64,000 bases of DNA from Treponema sp. (GTDB lineage Bacteria; Spirochaetota; Spirochaetia; Treponematales; Treponemataceae): assembly GCA_016290335.1 (NCBI GenBank), contig JAEETM010000001.1:48288-112287 (forward strand). Direction: 5' to 3'. The notes under the pieces were generated by a model. It did no database searches. It had not been told where the DNA came from and saw only the letters and a list, made by a program, of their open reading frames with translations. Each line of letters starts with the position of its first letter. The stretch's first letter is position 1. Made by a program: the position numbers and the translations under genes. Positions 54,683-62,706 of the stretch are shown here, piece after piece.

Positions 54683-56522
54683 AAACATTTCCCTTTTAAA
54701 AGAAAGATTTCCTTCTCTTGCAGAGCTTTACAAAGATTATTTATGTTCTACACAATTCAACCAGAATCCACCGGTGATTGATTTCTGGAATATTACACAG
54801 GCCAGAAACGGTTCGCCTACAGCAGAAGATTTATGTACTTCACCTGCAGTAAGGCTTCATTCATCTTACAATCCGGAAAGAGAAGCATACAATGCTGTTA
54901 CGCAGGCAGCTGTTCTTGAAAAATCGGCTGTTGTTTTTTCAGGATGCGGACTCGGTTACCATTTAGTGCAGCTTGCAGCTTATCCTGCATCTGCCTCTAA
55001 AAAAATCATTCTTATTGAACCACAGCCCGAATATTTTTTTGCCGCCCTTGCCCTGCTTGACTGGTCTTCAGTTTTCCGAATTAAAAAGCTTATACTTGCA
55101 ATCGGCTGCCCGCAGGAAAACCTTATTCCGCTTCTCGAAGATTCTGAATATATAAACATTGGCTCAGCCGGCGTTTCCGATTCTTACTTTTTTGATATTC
55201 CGGCTTTTACCGCACATGCTCAGGATTATTTTAGCGGAGTTCGGACGCTCATTCAGCGCAACAAAACAAAAAATGATATAAACGCGGCCACTTACCGAAA
55301 GTTTTCAAAACGATGGATTCGCAACAGCAAAAAGAATCTTGAAAACCTTACGCATTGCCGAACAGTAAATCAGTTTTTACAGAAGCAGAAGGATTCTTTT
55401 GAGGCACAAAAACCAGGCTGGTACAAGCGTGATTGCGTTATTGTTGCAGCGGGACCTTCTCTGGAAAAAATATTACCTTATATGGCCGAGCTCCAGAAGC
55501 GTTTTACAATAATCTGTGTAGAAACAGCTTTACGTGCCTTGCTGCGTTTTAACATTCAGCCCGACTTTATCATTCTTACTGACCCGCAGTATTACGCTTA
55601 CAGACACATTGCCGGTCTTTCTGCGCCGCAAAGCATTCTGGTTTGTCCGCTTTCTGTTTATTCTTCTGTGTTCAGTTTTAATTGCCGCAAAATACTTCTT
55701 TGTTCTGATTTTTTTCCTGTAAGTTCTTTTTTTGAAAAACAACTCGGCGAGTTTGGAAACCTTGGAGCCGGCGGTTCGGTTGCAAGTTCTGCTTGGAATC
55801 TGGCATATCTTCTTGGGGCACAAAGGATTTTTTTAGCCGGACTTGATTTATCTTTTCCGTCAAAACAGACACATATAAAAGGGAGCTCCGCTGAACAGAC
55901 ATTTCACACTAAGTCAAACAGGCTTACGAGTGCTGAAAAATCAAGCTGCGGTTCAATGTACAGTGCAAACCCGGAATACGGAGTTTCGTATGATGGTAAA
56001 AAAGTTTTAACAGATTCGCGTATGAAAATGTTTGCATGGTGGTTTGAAAGCCGAATTGCGGCCTGTACCGATTCAAAGACTTTTACGCTTTGTTCTGAGT
56101 CGCTCAAGATTCCAGGGGTTGAAGTTGCAGATATAGATAAAATAATAGAAGAAAAACCTTTGGAAGCGGTTTTGCAGAATCAGACAGTAACTGCTGGAAG
56201 TATTGAAAGTGCTGAAGGCGCCGAAAGAAAAGATTTAATTAACAGCGTAAAAAATGATTTCACAGCACAGCTTAAAAAGCTCACAGTGCTTGTAAACACC
56301 GCTATAGAAAAATGTTTAATTTACGAAAATGCCACCGGTGATTCACAATCAAAGCTTCAGGCAGAACTCGCCGGAATTGAAAAACAGCTTTTACAGAATC
56401 CTCTTGCAGAAATTATAAGGCTTGCTACCCCTTCTGCAAAAGCTATTGCCACTGGCACTGACAAGCCTTATCTTTCATTTTATCAACAGCTGAAAAAAGA
56501 GCTTGAGGAATATAAATTATAA
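54663..56522 (+). CDS. DUF115 / Maf-MptE-like protein
   Basis: The 619-aa protein carries a central DUF115 domain (about 235-410) with KRDCVIVAAGPSLEKILPY, IICVETALRALLRFNIQPDF and ILTDPQYYAYRHIAG. This domain is shared by motility accessory factors (flagellin glycosylation) and MptE-like pterin kinases. The first 220 residues have a Rossmann-like patch (VVFSGCGLGYHLVQLA, IILIEPQPEYFFAAL). The start is a TTG at 54663 with GGAG about ten bases before it, inside the PBP2 gene. A role in modifying flagellar proteins is plausible for a spirochaete but is an inference. Confidence 0.83.
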   Translation: MNSIWNKNISLLKERFPSLAELYKDYLCSTQFNQNPPVIDFWNITQARNGSPTAEDLCTSPAVRLHSSYNPEREAYNAVTQAAVLEKSAVVFSGCGLGYHLVQLAAYPASASKKIILIEPQPEYFFAALALLDWSSVFRIKKLILAIGCPQENLIPLLEDSEYINIGSAGVSDSYFFDIPAFTAHAQDYFSGVRTLIQRNKTKNDINAATYRKFSKRWIRNSKKNLENLTHCRTVNQFLQKQKDSFEAQKPGWYKRDCVIVAAGPSLEKILPYMAELQKRFTIICVETALRALLRFNIQPDFIILTDPQYYAYRHIAGLSAPQSILVCPLSVYSSVFSFNCRKILLCSDFFPVSSFFEKQLGEFGNLGAGGSVASSAWNLAYLLGAQRIFLAGLDLSFPSKQTHIKGSSAEQTFHTKSNRLTSAEKSSCGSMYSANPEYGVSYDGKKVLTDSRMKMFAWWFESRIAACTDSKTFTLCSESLKIPGVEVADIDKIIEEKPLEAVLQNQTVTAGSIESAEGAERKDLINSVKNDFTAQLKKLTVLVNTAIEKCLIYENATGDSQSKLQAELAGIEKQLLQNPLAEIIRLATPSAKAIATGTDKPYLSFYQQLKKELEEYKL

Positions 56523-57671
56523 CTCTTTTGCAGCGTTGCGTACATCTTCCAGATTGAACTCTTCTGCCCCACGCTGTCCTGCAAGCAATGCAGACCTGTT
56601 CAAAACACTTTCAATTTTTGCACAGCTGTAACCATCAAACATTTTTGCAAGAACAGATTCGGTACAATCCTGTGTATGAGCTTTGCCCTTACAGTACATC
56701 TGTACAAGCTGTTCGCGTGCGTGAAAATCAGGATAAGGAACCGTAAACTTTGCATCAAAGCGTCCCGGGCGGATAAGAGCTGGATCAAGTGCCTGCACAC
56801 TGTTAGTCGCGGCTACCACAAGAACCCCATCTGTTGGTTCAAAGCCGTCAAGCTCGTTGAGTAAGGCGGTTACAATTCGGGTGTTTTCTGTTTCTATTGC
56901 ACTGCCGCTGTAATTACGAACAGTTCCAATTCCATCAAACTCATCAATAAAAACAATACACGGAGCCTTGCGTCTTGCTTTCCTGAAAAGAAGCTTTACC
57001 TTCATCGGACCGATTGCCATAAACATACTTTCAAAATCGGTTGCTTTTGCAGGAATAAAGCTAATTTTGGCTTCGCCCGAAAGTGCCCTTGCAAAAAGAG
57101 TTTTACCGTTTCCAGGCTCGCCTTCCAGCAGTATTCCTTTAGGCATTCTTATTCCCTTTGCAGCATACGCCTTAGGATTCTGCATAATCTTCATCACCTG
57201 AGTCATATCGCGCTTGAGATTATCCATTCCTACAACATCATCAAACTTAACGCCGGTTTTATGGATTACCTTAAACGTATTAGGACTGATAAACTTACGG
57301 AACACAACAATAATCAAACCAAAAAAGAAGATGTAAAAGAGTGAATCAAAAATAAGGGAAAGAATCTCCGTGGAATCCTTTTCAACCGAAACATCATCAA
57401 CAAACCGCATAATGTTTTCTTCAAGCTCAGGAGAATCCGGTCTCTTAGTTTTAAAAGTAATCTGCGTAACTGAATCATGAAAAATAATCGAATCTGATTT
57501 TATTTCAACTTTATCAATATTACCGCTTTCCAGAGTTCTGTAAAAAACACTGTATGGAACGGTTTTATATTTAGTGAATAAATCATCATAAAAAAAATAA
57601 GCTGCGCCACCTGCAACAATCAGCACAAGCAAGGCAAAAATAACAGTCTTTCGTAATTTGTTTTTGTTCAT
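56517..57671 (-). CDS. FtsH-like AAA ATPase lacking the M41 protease domain
   Basis: The 384-aa protein has the FtsH N-terminal layout: helix 9-28, a small periplasmic domain (VPYSVFYRTLESGNIDKVEI), second helix about 104-124, then an AAA domain with Walker A GEPGNGKT (184-191), Walker B CIVFIDEFDGI and the arginine-finger region ALIRPGRFDAKF. The chain stops after the AAA lid, so the HEXXH zinc-protease part (about 200 residues in normal FtsH) is absent. The pore-loop F-V-G is altered to F-M-A-I-G (about 215-219). No Shine-Dalgarno; an extended -10 (TGATATATT) leaves six bases before the ATG. It overlaps the DUF115 gene end by 6 bp. Confidence 0.9.
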   Translation of the reverse strand: MNKNKLRKTVIFALLVLIVAGGAAYFFYDDLFTKYKTVPYSVFYRTLESGNIDKVEIKSDSIIFHDSVTQITFKTKRPDSPELEENIMRFVDDVSVEKDSTEILSLIFDSLFYIFFFGLIIVVFRKFISPNTFKVIHKTGVKFDDVVGMDNLKRDMTQVMKIMQNPKAYAAKGIRMPKGILLEGEPGNGKTLFARALSGEAKISFIPAKATDFESMFMAIGPMKVKLLFRKARRKAPCIVFIDEFDGIGTVRNYSGSAIETENTRIVTALLNELDGFEPTDGVLVVAATNSVQALDPALIRPGRFDAKFTVPYPDFHAREQLVQMYCKGKAHTQDCTESVLAKMFDGYSCAKIESVLNRSALLAGQRGAEEFNLEDVRNAAKEL

Positions 57672-57677
57672 ATAGTA

Positions 57678-57686
57678 AATATATCA
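57678..57686 (-). promoter_or_regulatory. Extended -10 element of the FtsH-like gene
   Basis: TGATATATT reads from 57686 to 57678 on the minus strand; ATG is at 57671, six bases away, so a leaderless transcript is predicted. Confidence 0.55.
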
Positions 57687-57718
57687 GTTTATACAGATAA
57701 ACTAAAGACTAAATCTGG

Positions 57719-57927
57719 GGAAATCAGTTTTATAAACACTTAAACAAAAAAATAGCTTCTGGTCGTGATTCATAAAGCAAAATCGCGCAATATTGCGCTA
57801 GACGCTGCTTGTGGTATAGGAACTATCAAATGCCGCTCTCGCGGCATCCACAAGCAGAGTCTTTTTGCCTTATGCCTCACTCCCTTGCGCTATTTTTTTT
57901 TGAACACTATTTATAAAACTGATTTCC
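57719..57927. repeat. Nested inverted-repeat element of about 209 bp (MITE-like or structured RNA)
   Basis: The ends are perfect 18-bp inverted repeats (GGAAATCAGTTTTATAAA at 57719-57736; complement at 57910-57927). Inside, imperfect arms pair around AAAAAAATAGC and CATAAAGCAAAA, then CTGCTTGTGG (57805-57814) with CCACAAGCAG (57848-57857), then TGCCGC-TCTC-GCGGCA (57831-57846). A self-paired palindrome GCGCAATATTGCGC (57785-57798) lies only in the left arm. The 338-bp gap 57672-58009 holds no gene. It also contains the promoters of the FtsH-like gene and of polA. I recognise neither a transposase relic nor a known RNA family. Confidence 0.85.
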
Positions 57928-57974
57928 ATAGACTAAAACTTAGTTTAATTTACATAAACTAAATCTCAGCCTAA

Positions 57975-58003
57975 ATGACAAAATCTCTTTTTCCAATTAT
58001 AAT
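57975..58003 (+). promoter_or_regulatory. polA promoter
   Basis: ATGACA (57975-57980), 17-bp spacer, TATAAT (57998-58003). The polA ATG is at 58010, exactly six bases after the -10, and no Shine-Dalgarno exists, so a leaderless mRNA is predicted. Confidence 0.7.
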
Positions 58004-58009
58004 AGCTTT

Positions 58010-60907
58010 ATGAGTAATTCTATTTCTAAAGTTGATAACAATGATAAAACTGTATATGTAATTGACAGCTACGGCTTGATTTTCCGCTGCTATTTTGCGT
58101 TTATTTCAAGGCCGCTTACAAATAAAAATGGTGAGAATGTAAGTGCGGTGTTCGGGTTCTTCCGCAACCTTCACTGGGTTCTGGAGCATTACAAGCCAGC
58201 CTGTATAGTTGCGGCAATGGATTCCAAAACAAAAACGTTCCGCCACGAAATGTACGCTGAATATAAGGCTACAAGAAATAAAACTCCTGATGACCTTCAC
58301 GCACAGGTTCCATGGATTTGCGATATTCTTGAAACACTTGGAATCCCGGTTCTTCAGTGTGACGGCTACGAAGCTGATGATATAATTGCAACTGTTGCAA
58401 AAAAATGTGCAGAACAGGGACGAGGCTGCCGAATCCTCAGTGGCGACAAGGATTTAATGCAGCTTGTTGGTGGTGATACAGAAATCTTAAAACCAGAAAG
58501 CGGTGCTTCTACCTGGAAAGTTACCAACGCCGATGCTGTTGAAGCTGAATGGGGAGTTCGTCCTGAAAAGCTTCTGGATTTGCTTTCTTTATACGGTGAT
58601 ACTGCGGACAACATTCCGGGTGTTCACGGTGTTGGTGTAAAAACAGCAGCCAAGCTTCTTGCAGATTACGGCGACCTTGACGGCATCTATGCGCACATTG
58701 ATGAAATAAAAGGCGCAATGCAGAAGAAGCTTGCTGACGGCAAAGACTCTGCTTACTTCAGCAAAAAGCTGATTACACTTTTTGATGAAGTTCCATGCCC
58801 TGATATTGATAATGCAATTAACACCCCGCGGCTTACTTTTGATTATAAGGCAGCGGCAGATAAAATGTTTTCTTACGGAGTTCCAAGCGTTGCAAAATCT
58901 TATGCAGAGATGGGTTTTTCTGCACAAAGTAAGGCACAGAAAACAGAAGCTCCAGACAGTAAAAAAACAGAATCAAATACTGAATCTGTTACCGCCCCAC
59001 AACCTGATTTTACAGAAACTCCTTATATTCAGCCGGTACAGAACGACACTTCTTCTTACAAAGCAATTACAACTTTAAGCGAACTGGAAGCTTATGTTAC
59101 CGACTGCATTAAAAAGGCAGAAGGCACCGAAAATCTTCCACTCGCCTACGATTCAGAAACTACTTCGCTTGATACAATGACCTGCAAAATACTTGGCTTC
59201 AGTCTCTGCTGTGAAAAAGGCAAAGCAGTTTACATTCCTTTACAGCAGGAAAGTTCAGATCTGTTTAGTGAGACTAACTATATTTCCATACAGGATGCCT
59301 TTACTCAACTTGCACGACTTTTTTCGAATTCAAAACTAACAATTGTAATGCACAATGCAAAGTTTGACCTTAAGGTTCTTGCTTCAAACGGATTTTTTGC
59401 AGCAACAAAGCTTAAGCTTTCTGCACTCAAGCTTGCAGATACAATGATTATCTCCTGGCTTATCAATCCTGAACATCTTGGTAAAAACGGTTATTCACTC
59501 GAATATCTTTCTGAAACAATTGTCGGACTTAAAGGCATTGAGTTCTCTGATATAGTTCAGAAGGGACAGACCTTTGCTGATGTTCCGTTAGATACAGCTT
59601 ACAAATATGCCGCTGAGGATGCAGATTTTACACTCCAGCTTTATATTAAGCTTGATGAAAAAATAAAATCCACACAAACAGAAGCTTTTACAAATCTTCT
59701 TGAACTTGAAATGAAGGTTCTTCCTATTCTGACTCAGATGGAGCTTTACGGAATCCACCTTGAACCTTCAAAGCTAAACGATTACAACGAAGAACTTACC
59801 CGAAGTATTGCCCTTATAGAACAGAACATTTATAAGGAAGTTGGTCATCAGTTTAACATTGCTTCTCCTAAGCAGCTCCAGACAGTTTTGTTTGAAGAAC
59901 GTGGATTAAAATCCGGCAAGAAAACAAAAACAGGCTACTCTACCGATACAAGCGTTCTGGAAGAGCTTTCAGAGGTTGATGAAGTTCCACGGATGATTCT
60001 TGAATACCGCGAGCTTGCAAAGCTTAAGTCAACCTATGTAGAAACTTTACCAAAGCTTGCTGATGAAAATGGCCGAATCCACACAGATTTTGTTCAGACT
60101 GGAACTGCAACAGGCAGACTTTCCTGCCGTGAACCAAACTTACAGAACATACCGGTCCGCAATGAAGCTGGAAGACGCATACGTTCAGCATTTACAGCAC
60201 CAAAAGGAAAGGTTTTAATTTCTGCAGATTATGCACAGATTGAACTTGTAGTTCTTGCACACCTGAGCGGTGATGAAAACATGAGGCAGGCATTTATAAA
60301 CGGCACGGATGTTCACAAGGCAACAGCTGCACTCATCTATGGTGTTGAACCGGAACAGGTTTTACCGGAAATGAGGCGGACTGCAAAGACAATCAACTTT
60401 GGTGTAATTTACGGAATGTCTGCGTTCAGGCTTGCAAAGGATTTAGGCATTTCGCGTACACAGGCTGCTTCGTTTATAGACAGTTATTTTATGCAGTATT
60501 CAAAAATAAAGGATTTTATAAACGGAACGGTTGCTTCTGCGGAAGAAAAAGGATATGTAGAAACTCTGTTTGGTCGCCGCCGCCCTGTTATGAATATTAA
60601 TAGTAAGAATAAGGTGGAAAAATCAGCAGCAGAACGAGTTGCCGTAAATACACCTGTTCAGGGAACTGCAGCAGACATTGTAAAAAAAGCAATGGTTGGA
60701 GTAACTTATGCATTAAAAGAAGCAGACAGTCCTGCAAAGCTTTTGCTCCAGGTTCACGATGAGCTTATTTTTGAATGCCCTGATGACAAAAAATCAATTG
60801 AAAGTGCAATTGCAATAATAAAGGACAAAATGGAAAATGCAGTGCAGTTAAGTGTTCCGCTTAGAGTAAGCATTGAATATGGAAAATCCTGGGGCGAGTT
60901 CCACTAA
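58010..60907 (+). CDS. polA: DNA polymerase I with active 5' nuclease and proofreading domains
   Basis: The 965-aa protein has the 5'-nuclease domain (about 15-300; YEADDIIATVAK, ILSGDKDLMQLV, LYGDTADNIPGVHGVG), an Ala/Ser/Gln-rich linker (about 305-355), a 3'-5' exonuclease domain (about 360-560) and the polymerase domain (about 590-965). Exonuclease residues appear intact: the DSE of AYDSETTSL, the Asp of HNAKFDLKVL and YAAEDADFTL. Polymerase motifs are ISADYAQIELVVLAHLS (A), RRTAKTINFGVIYGMSA (B) and QVHDELIFE (C). It fills gaps in repair and lagging-strand synthesis. It precedes coaE by 19 bp, a linkage seen in several bacteria. Confidence 0.96.
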   Translation: MSNSISKVDNNDKTVYVIDSYGLIFRCYFAFISRPLTNKNGENVSAVFGFFRNLHWVLEHYKPACIVAAMDSKTKTFRHEMYAEYKATRNKTPDDLHAQVPWICDILETLGIPVLQCDGYEADDIIATVAKKCAEQGRGCRILSGDKDLMQLVGGDTEILKPESGASTWKVTNADAVEAEWGVRPEKLLDLLSLYGDTADNIPGVHGVGVKTAAKLLADYGDLDGIYAHIDEIKGAMQKKLADGKDSAYFSKKLITLFDEVPCPDIDNAINTPRLTFDYKAAADKMFSYGVPSVAKSYAEMGFSAQSKAQKTEAPDSKKTESNTESVTAPQPDFTETPYIQPVQNDTSSYKAITTLSELEAYVTDCIKKAEGTENLPLAYDSETTSLDTMTCKILGFSLCCEKGKAVYIPLQQESSDLFSETNYISIQDAFTQLARLFSNSKLTIVMHNAKFDLKVLASNGFFAATKLKLSALKLADTMIISWLINPEHLGKNGYSLEYLSETIVGLKGIEFSDIVQKGQTFADVPLDTAYKYAAEDADFTLQLYIKLDEKIKSTQTEAFTNLLELEMKVLPILTQMELYGIHLEPSKLNDYNEELTRSIALIEQNIYKEVGHQFNIASPKQLQTVLFEERGLKSGKKTKTGYSTDTSVLEELSEVDEVPRMILEYRELAKLKSTYVETLPKLADENGRIHTDFVQTGTATGRLSCREPNLQNIPVRNEAGRRIRSAFTAPKGKVLISADYAQIELVVLAHLSGDENMRQAFINGTDVHKATAALIYGVEPEQVLPEMRRTAKTINFGVIYGMSAFRLAKDLGISRTQAASFIDSYFMQYSKIKDFINGTVASAEEKGYVETLFGRRRPVMNINSKNKVEKSAAERVAVNTPVQGTAADIVKKAMVGVTYALKEADSPAKLLLQVHDELIFECPDDKKSIESAIAIIKDKMENAVQLSVPLRVSIEYGKSWGEFH

Positions 60908-60926
60908 GGGCAATTAAGAGGCAATA

Positions 60927-61553
60927 TTGAAAAATAGTTTTTGCGTAAAAGAAATTGAAAAATCCTCACACAACCACTCCGTCAATTCTTTTGCAAATCT
61001 TCTTGACGGAAAAAAACTTATCTGTATTTGCGGTAAAATGGCAAGCGGAAAAAACTATGTCTGTTCAATTCTTGAAAAGCTTGGCTGGTCGTGTGTAGAT
61101 GCAGATTTACTTGTTCATCAGGCTATAAATCAATCCACAGAAAAAATCATTGCAGAGTTTTCTGATGAAGCCGCCAGAAACAACATCACAATTACAAATA
61201 CCGATGGTACTATCAACCGAAAGGCACTTGGGCAGCTTTTATTTAAAAATCCTGATCTGCTGAAAAAACAGGAAAACATCGTATATCCTGTAATCATAAA
61301 AATGATTGAAGACTTTATCAGCACGCACGAAAAGACAGCAATAAACGCAACGGTGCTTTACAAAACCCCGGAGCTTCTTTCAAAGTGTGAGCTTATTTTA
61401 TATGTTCAGGCACCATTCATCAAACGCTTTTTCAGAGTAAAAAAACGAGACAAGCTTCCGTCCAAGCAAATATTCCGCAGATTTTCCGCACAAAAAAATA
61501 TACTTTCAGCCTACAAAAAAGCCGGAATACAAATCATCGTCATCAACAATTAA
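60927..61553 (+). CDS. coaE: Dephospho-CoA kinase
   Basis: CoaE phosphorylates dephospho-CoA in the last step of CoA synthesis. The 208-aa protein has the P-loop ICGKMASGKNYVCSIL, with Asn where Ser/Thr follows GK in most P-loops, then CVDADLLVHQAI (DADxxxH acceptor site) and INRKALGQLLFKNP. The C-terminal RVKKRDKLPSKQIFRRF supplies the lid Arg region. Start is TTG 60927 with AAGAGG upstream; the first 26 residues are an extension not needed for the fold. It follows polA by 19 bp. The Asn in the P-loop is the one unusual feature. Confidence 0.85.
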   Translation: MKNSFCVKEIEKSSHNHSVNSFANLLDGKKLICICGKMASGKNYVCSILEKLGWSCVDADLLVHQAINQSTEKIIAEFSDEAARNNITITNTDGTINRKALGQLLFKNPDLLKKQENIVYPVIIKMIEDFISTHEKTAINATVLYKTPELLSKCELILYVQAPFIKRFFRVKKRDKLPSKQIFRRFSAQKNILSAYKKAGIQIIVINN

Positions 61554-61696
61554 ATCTACAATCAATAGCAAATCAACAAGCAATAACTAAATCAAAGCTC
61601 AAAACTTTTTTTCCTAAAGTTTATTTTTAGAATCCCGATAAAAGTAACAAGGTGGCCGATTTTATTCATTATATTTCGGTGCAAAGAGGAAAAAAT

Positions 61697-62608
61697 ATGG
61701 AACAGAAAAAAACATTATGGATTATTGCCGGTGTAAGTTTTTTCTTACTGGTTGTTTTTGGAGTAGCATTCATTGCATTTAAGCCTTCAATGAAATATTC
61801 TCCTACCTTCGCAAAAAGACCTGCTGTAGAAAAGAAAGCACAACTTGATAACGGATGGTCAAATCCACCAGCTCCACCTGCTCCTTCTTTTCAGGATTCT
61901 AATAAGCAGAGTTCTGAGCTTTCAACTGCAAAAGTTAACGACATGGTAGTTGTTTCAGAAAACACAACTGTTTATGATATTACAAAAGCAAATCAGCCTG
62001 CTGCTTCAGAATCACAGCCAGGTCAGTCTACAACAATTGATTTGAACGCACTTAAACGCGAGCTTACAGCTGAACTTGCTGCTCAGGCACAGGCTTCCGG
62101 ACAGACACCTCAGAACATAAACATTACAGTTACTATGCCAGAAAGAAAACCTGAACCTCAGAGTGTTGTAATTGCTTCTGATTATTATACAGGAAAAGCA
62201 AAGGAAGAAGCTCCTGCAAAACCTGCACCAAAAGCAGAACCTGCAAAGAAACAGGAGCCTGCACCTTCAAAGAATACACAGGTTGTTCAGAAACCTGCAC
62301 CAAAAGCAGAAACAAAGGCTCCTGCAAAAGCAGCTGCAGCCCCTGCTCCAAAAACTTTAACACGCTTCTGGGTACAGGTTGCTGCATATACAAACAAGAA
62401 AACTGCTGAAAATGCACGAGAAGTCCTTTCTGACAACAAGATTTCTTCTGACATTTTCACATACCAGGACAACAAAAACCGCTTATTCTACCGTGTAAGA
62501 GTTGGTCCTTATACAACAAAGAGCGAGGCTGAATACTGGCAGGCAAAAATCTCCAAGATTTCTGACTTCAGCAATGAACAGTCTTTTGTAACAAGTACTA
62601 ATGATTAA
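61697..62608 (+). CDS. SPOR-domain membrane protein
   Basis: The 303-aa protein has a short cytoplasmic end, a membrane helix (about 6-28), a long Ala/Pro/Lys/Gln-rich linker (about 40-215) and a C-terminal SPOR domain (about 222-300; FWVQVAAYTNKKTAENAREV, FYRVRVGPYTTKSEAEYW). SPOR domains bind denuded peptidoglycan at division sites. ATG 61697 (MEQKKTLWIIAG) is chosen because AGAGGA lies upstream; a GTG at 61652 would add residues without a ribosome site. It may be a division protein like DamX or FtsN, but which one cannot be said. Confidence 0.9.
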   Translation: MEQKKTLWIIAGVSFFLLVVFGVAFIAFKPSMKYSPTFAKRPAVEKKAQLDNGWSNPPAPPAPSFQDSNKQSSELSTAKVNDMVVVSENTTVYDITKANQPAASESQPGQSTTIDLNALKRELTAELAAQAQASGQTPQNINITVTMPERKPEPQSVVIASDYYTGKAKEEAPAKPAPKAEPAKKQEPAPSKNTQVVQKPAPKAETKAPAKAAAAPAPKTLTRFWVQVAAYTNKKTAENAREVLSDNKISSDIFTYQDNKNRLFYRVRVGPYTTKSEAEYWQAKISKISDFSNEQSFVTSTND

Positions 62609-62706
62609 TAACCAAATATTTACATTAATTAAAAAAATATTTAAAAATCATTAAAAAAGTTGCGGAAAAACCTCCTTTTTTTTCATAAAAATGCAATTAA
62701 CTATAC

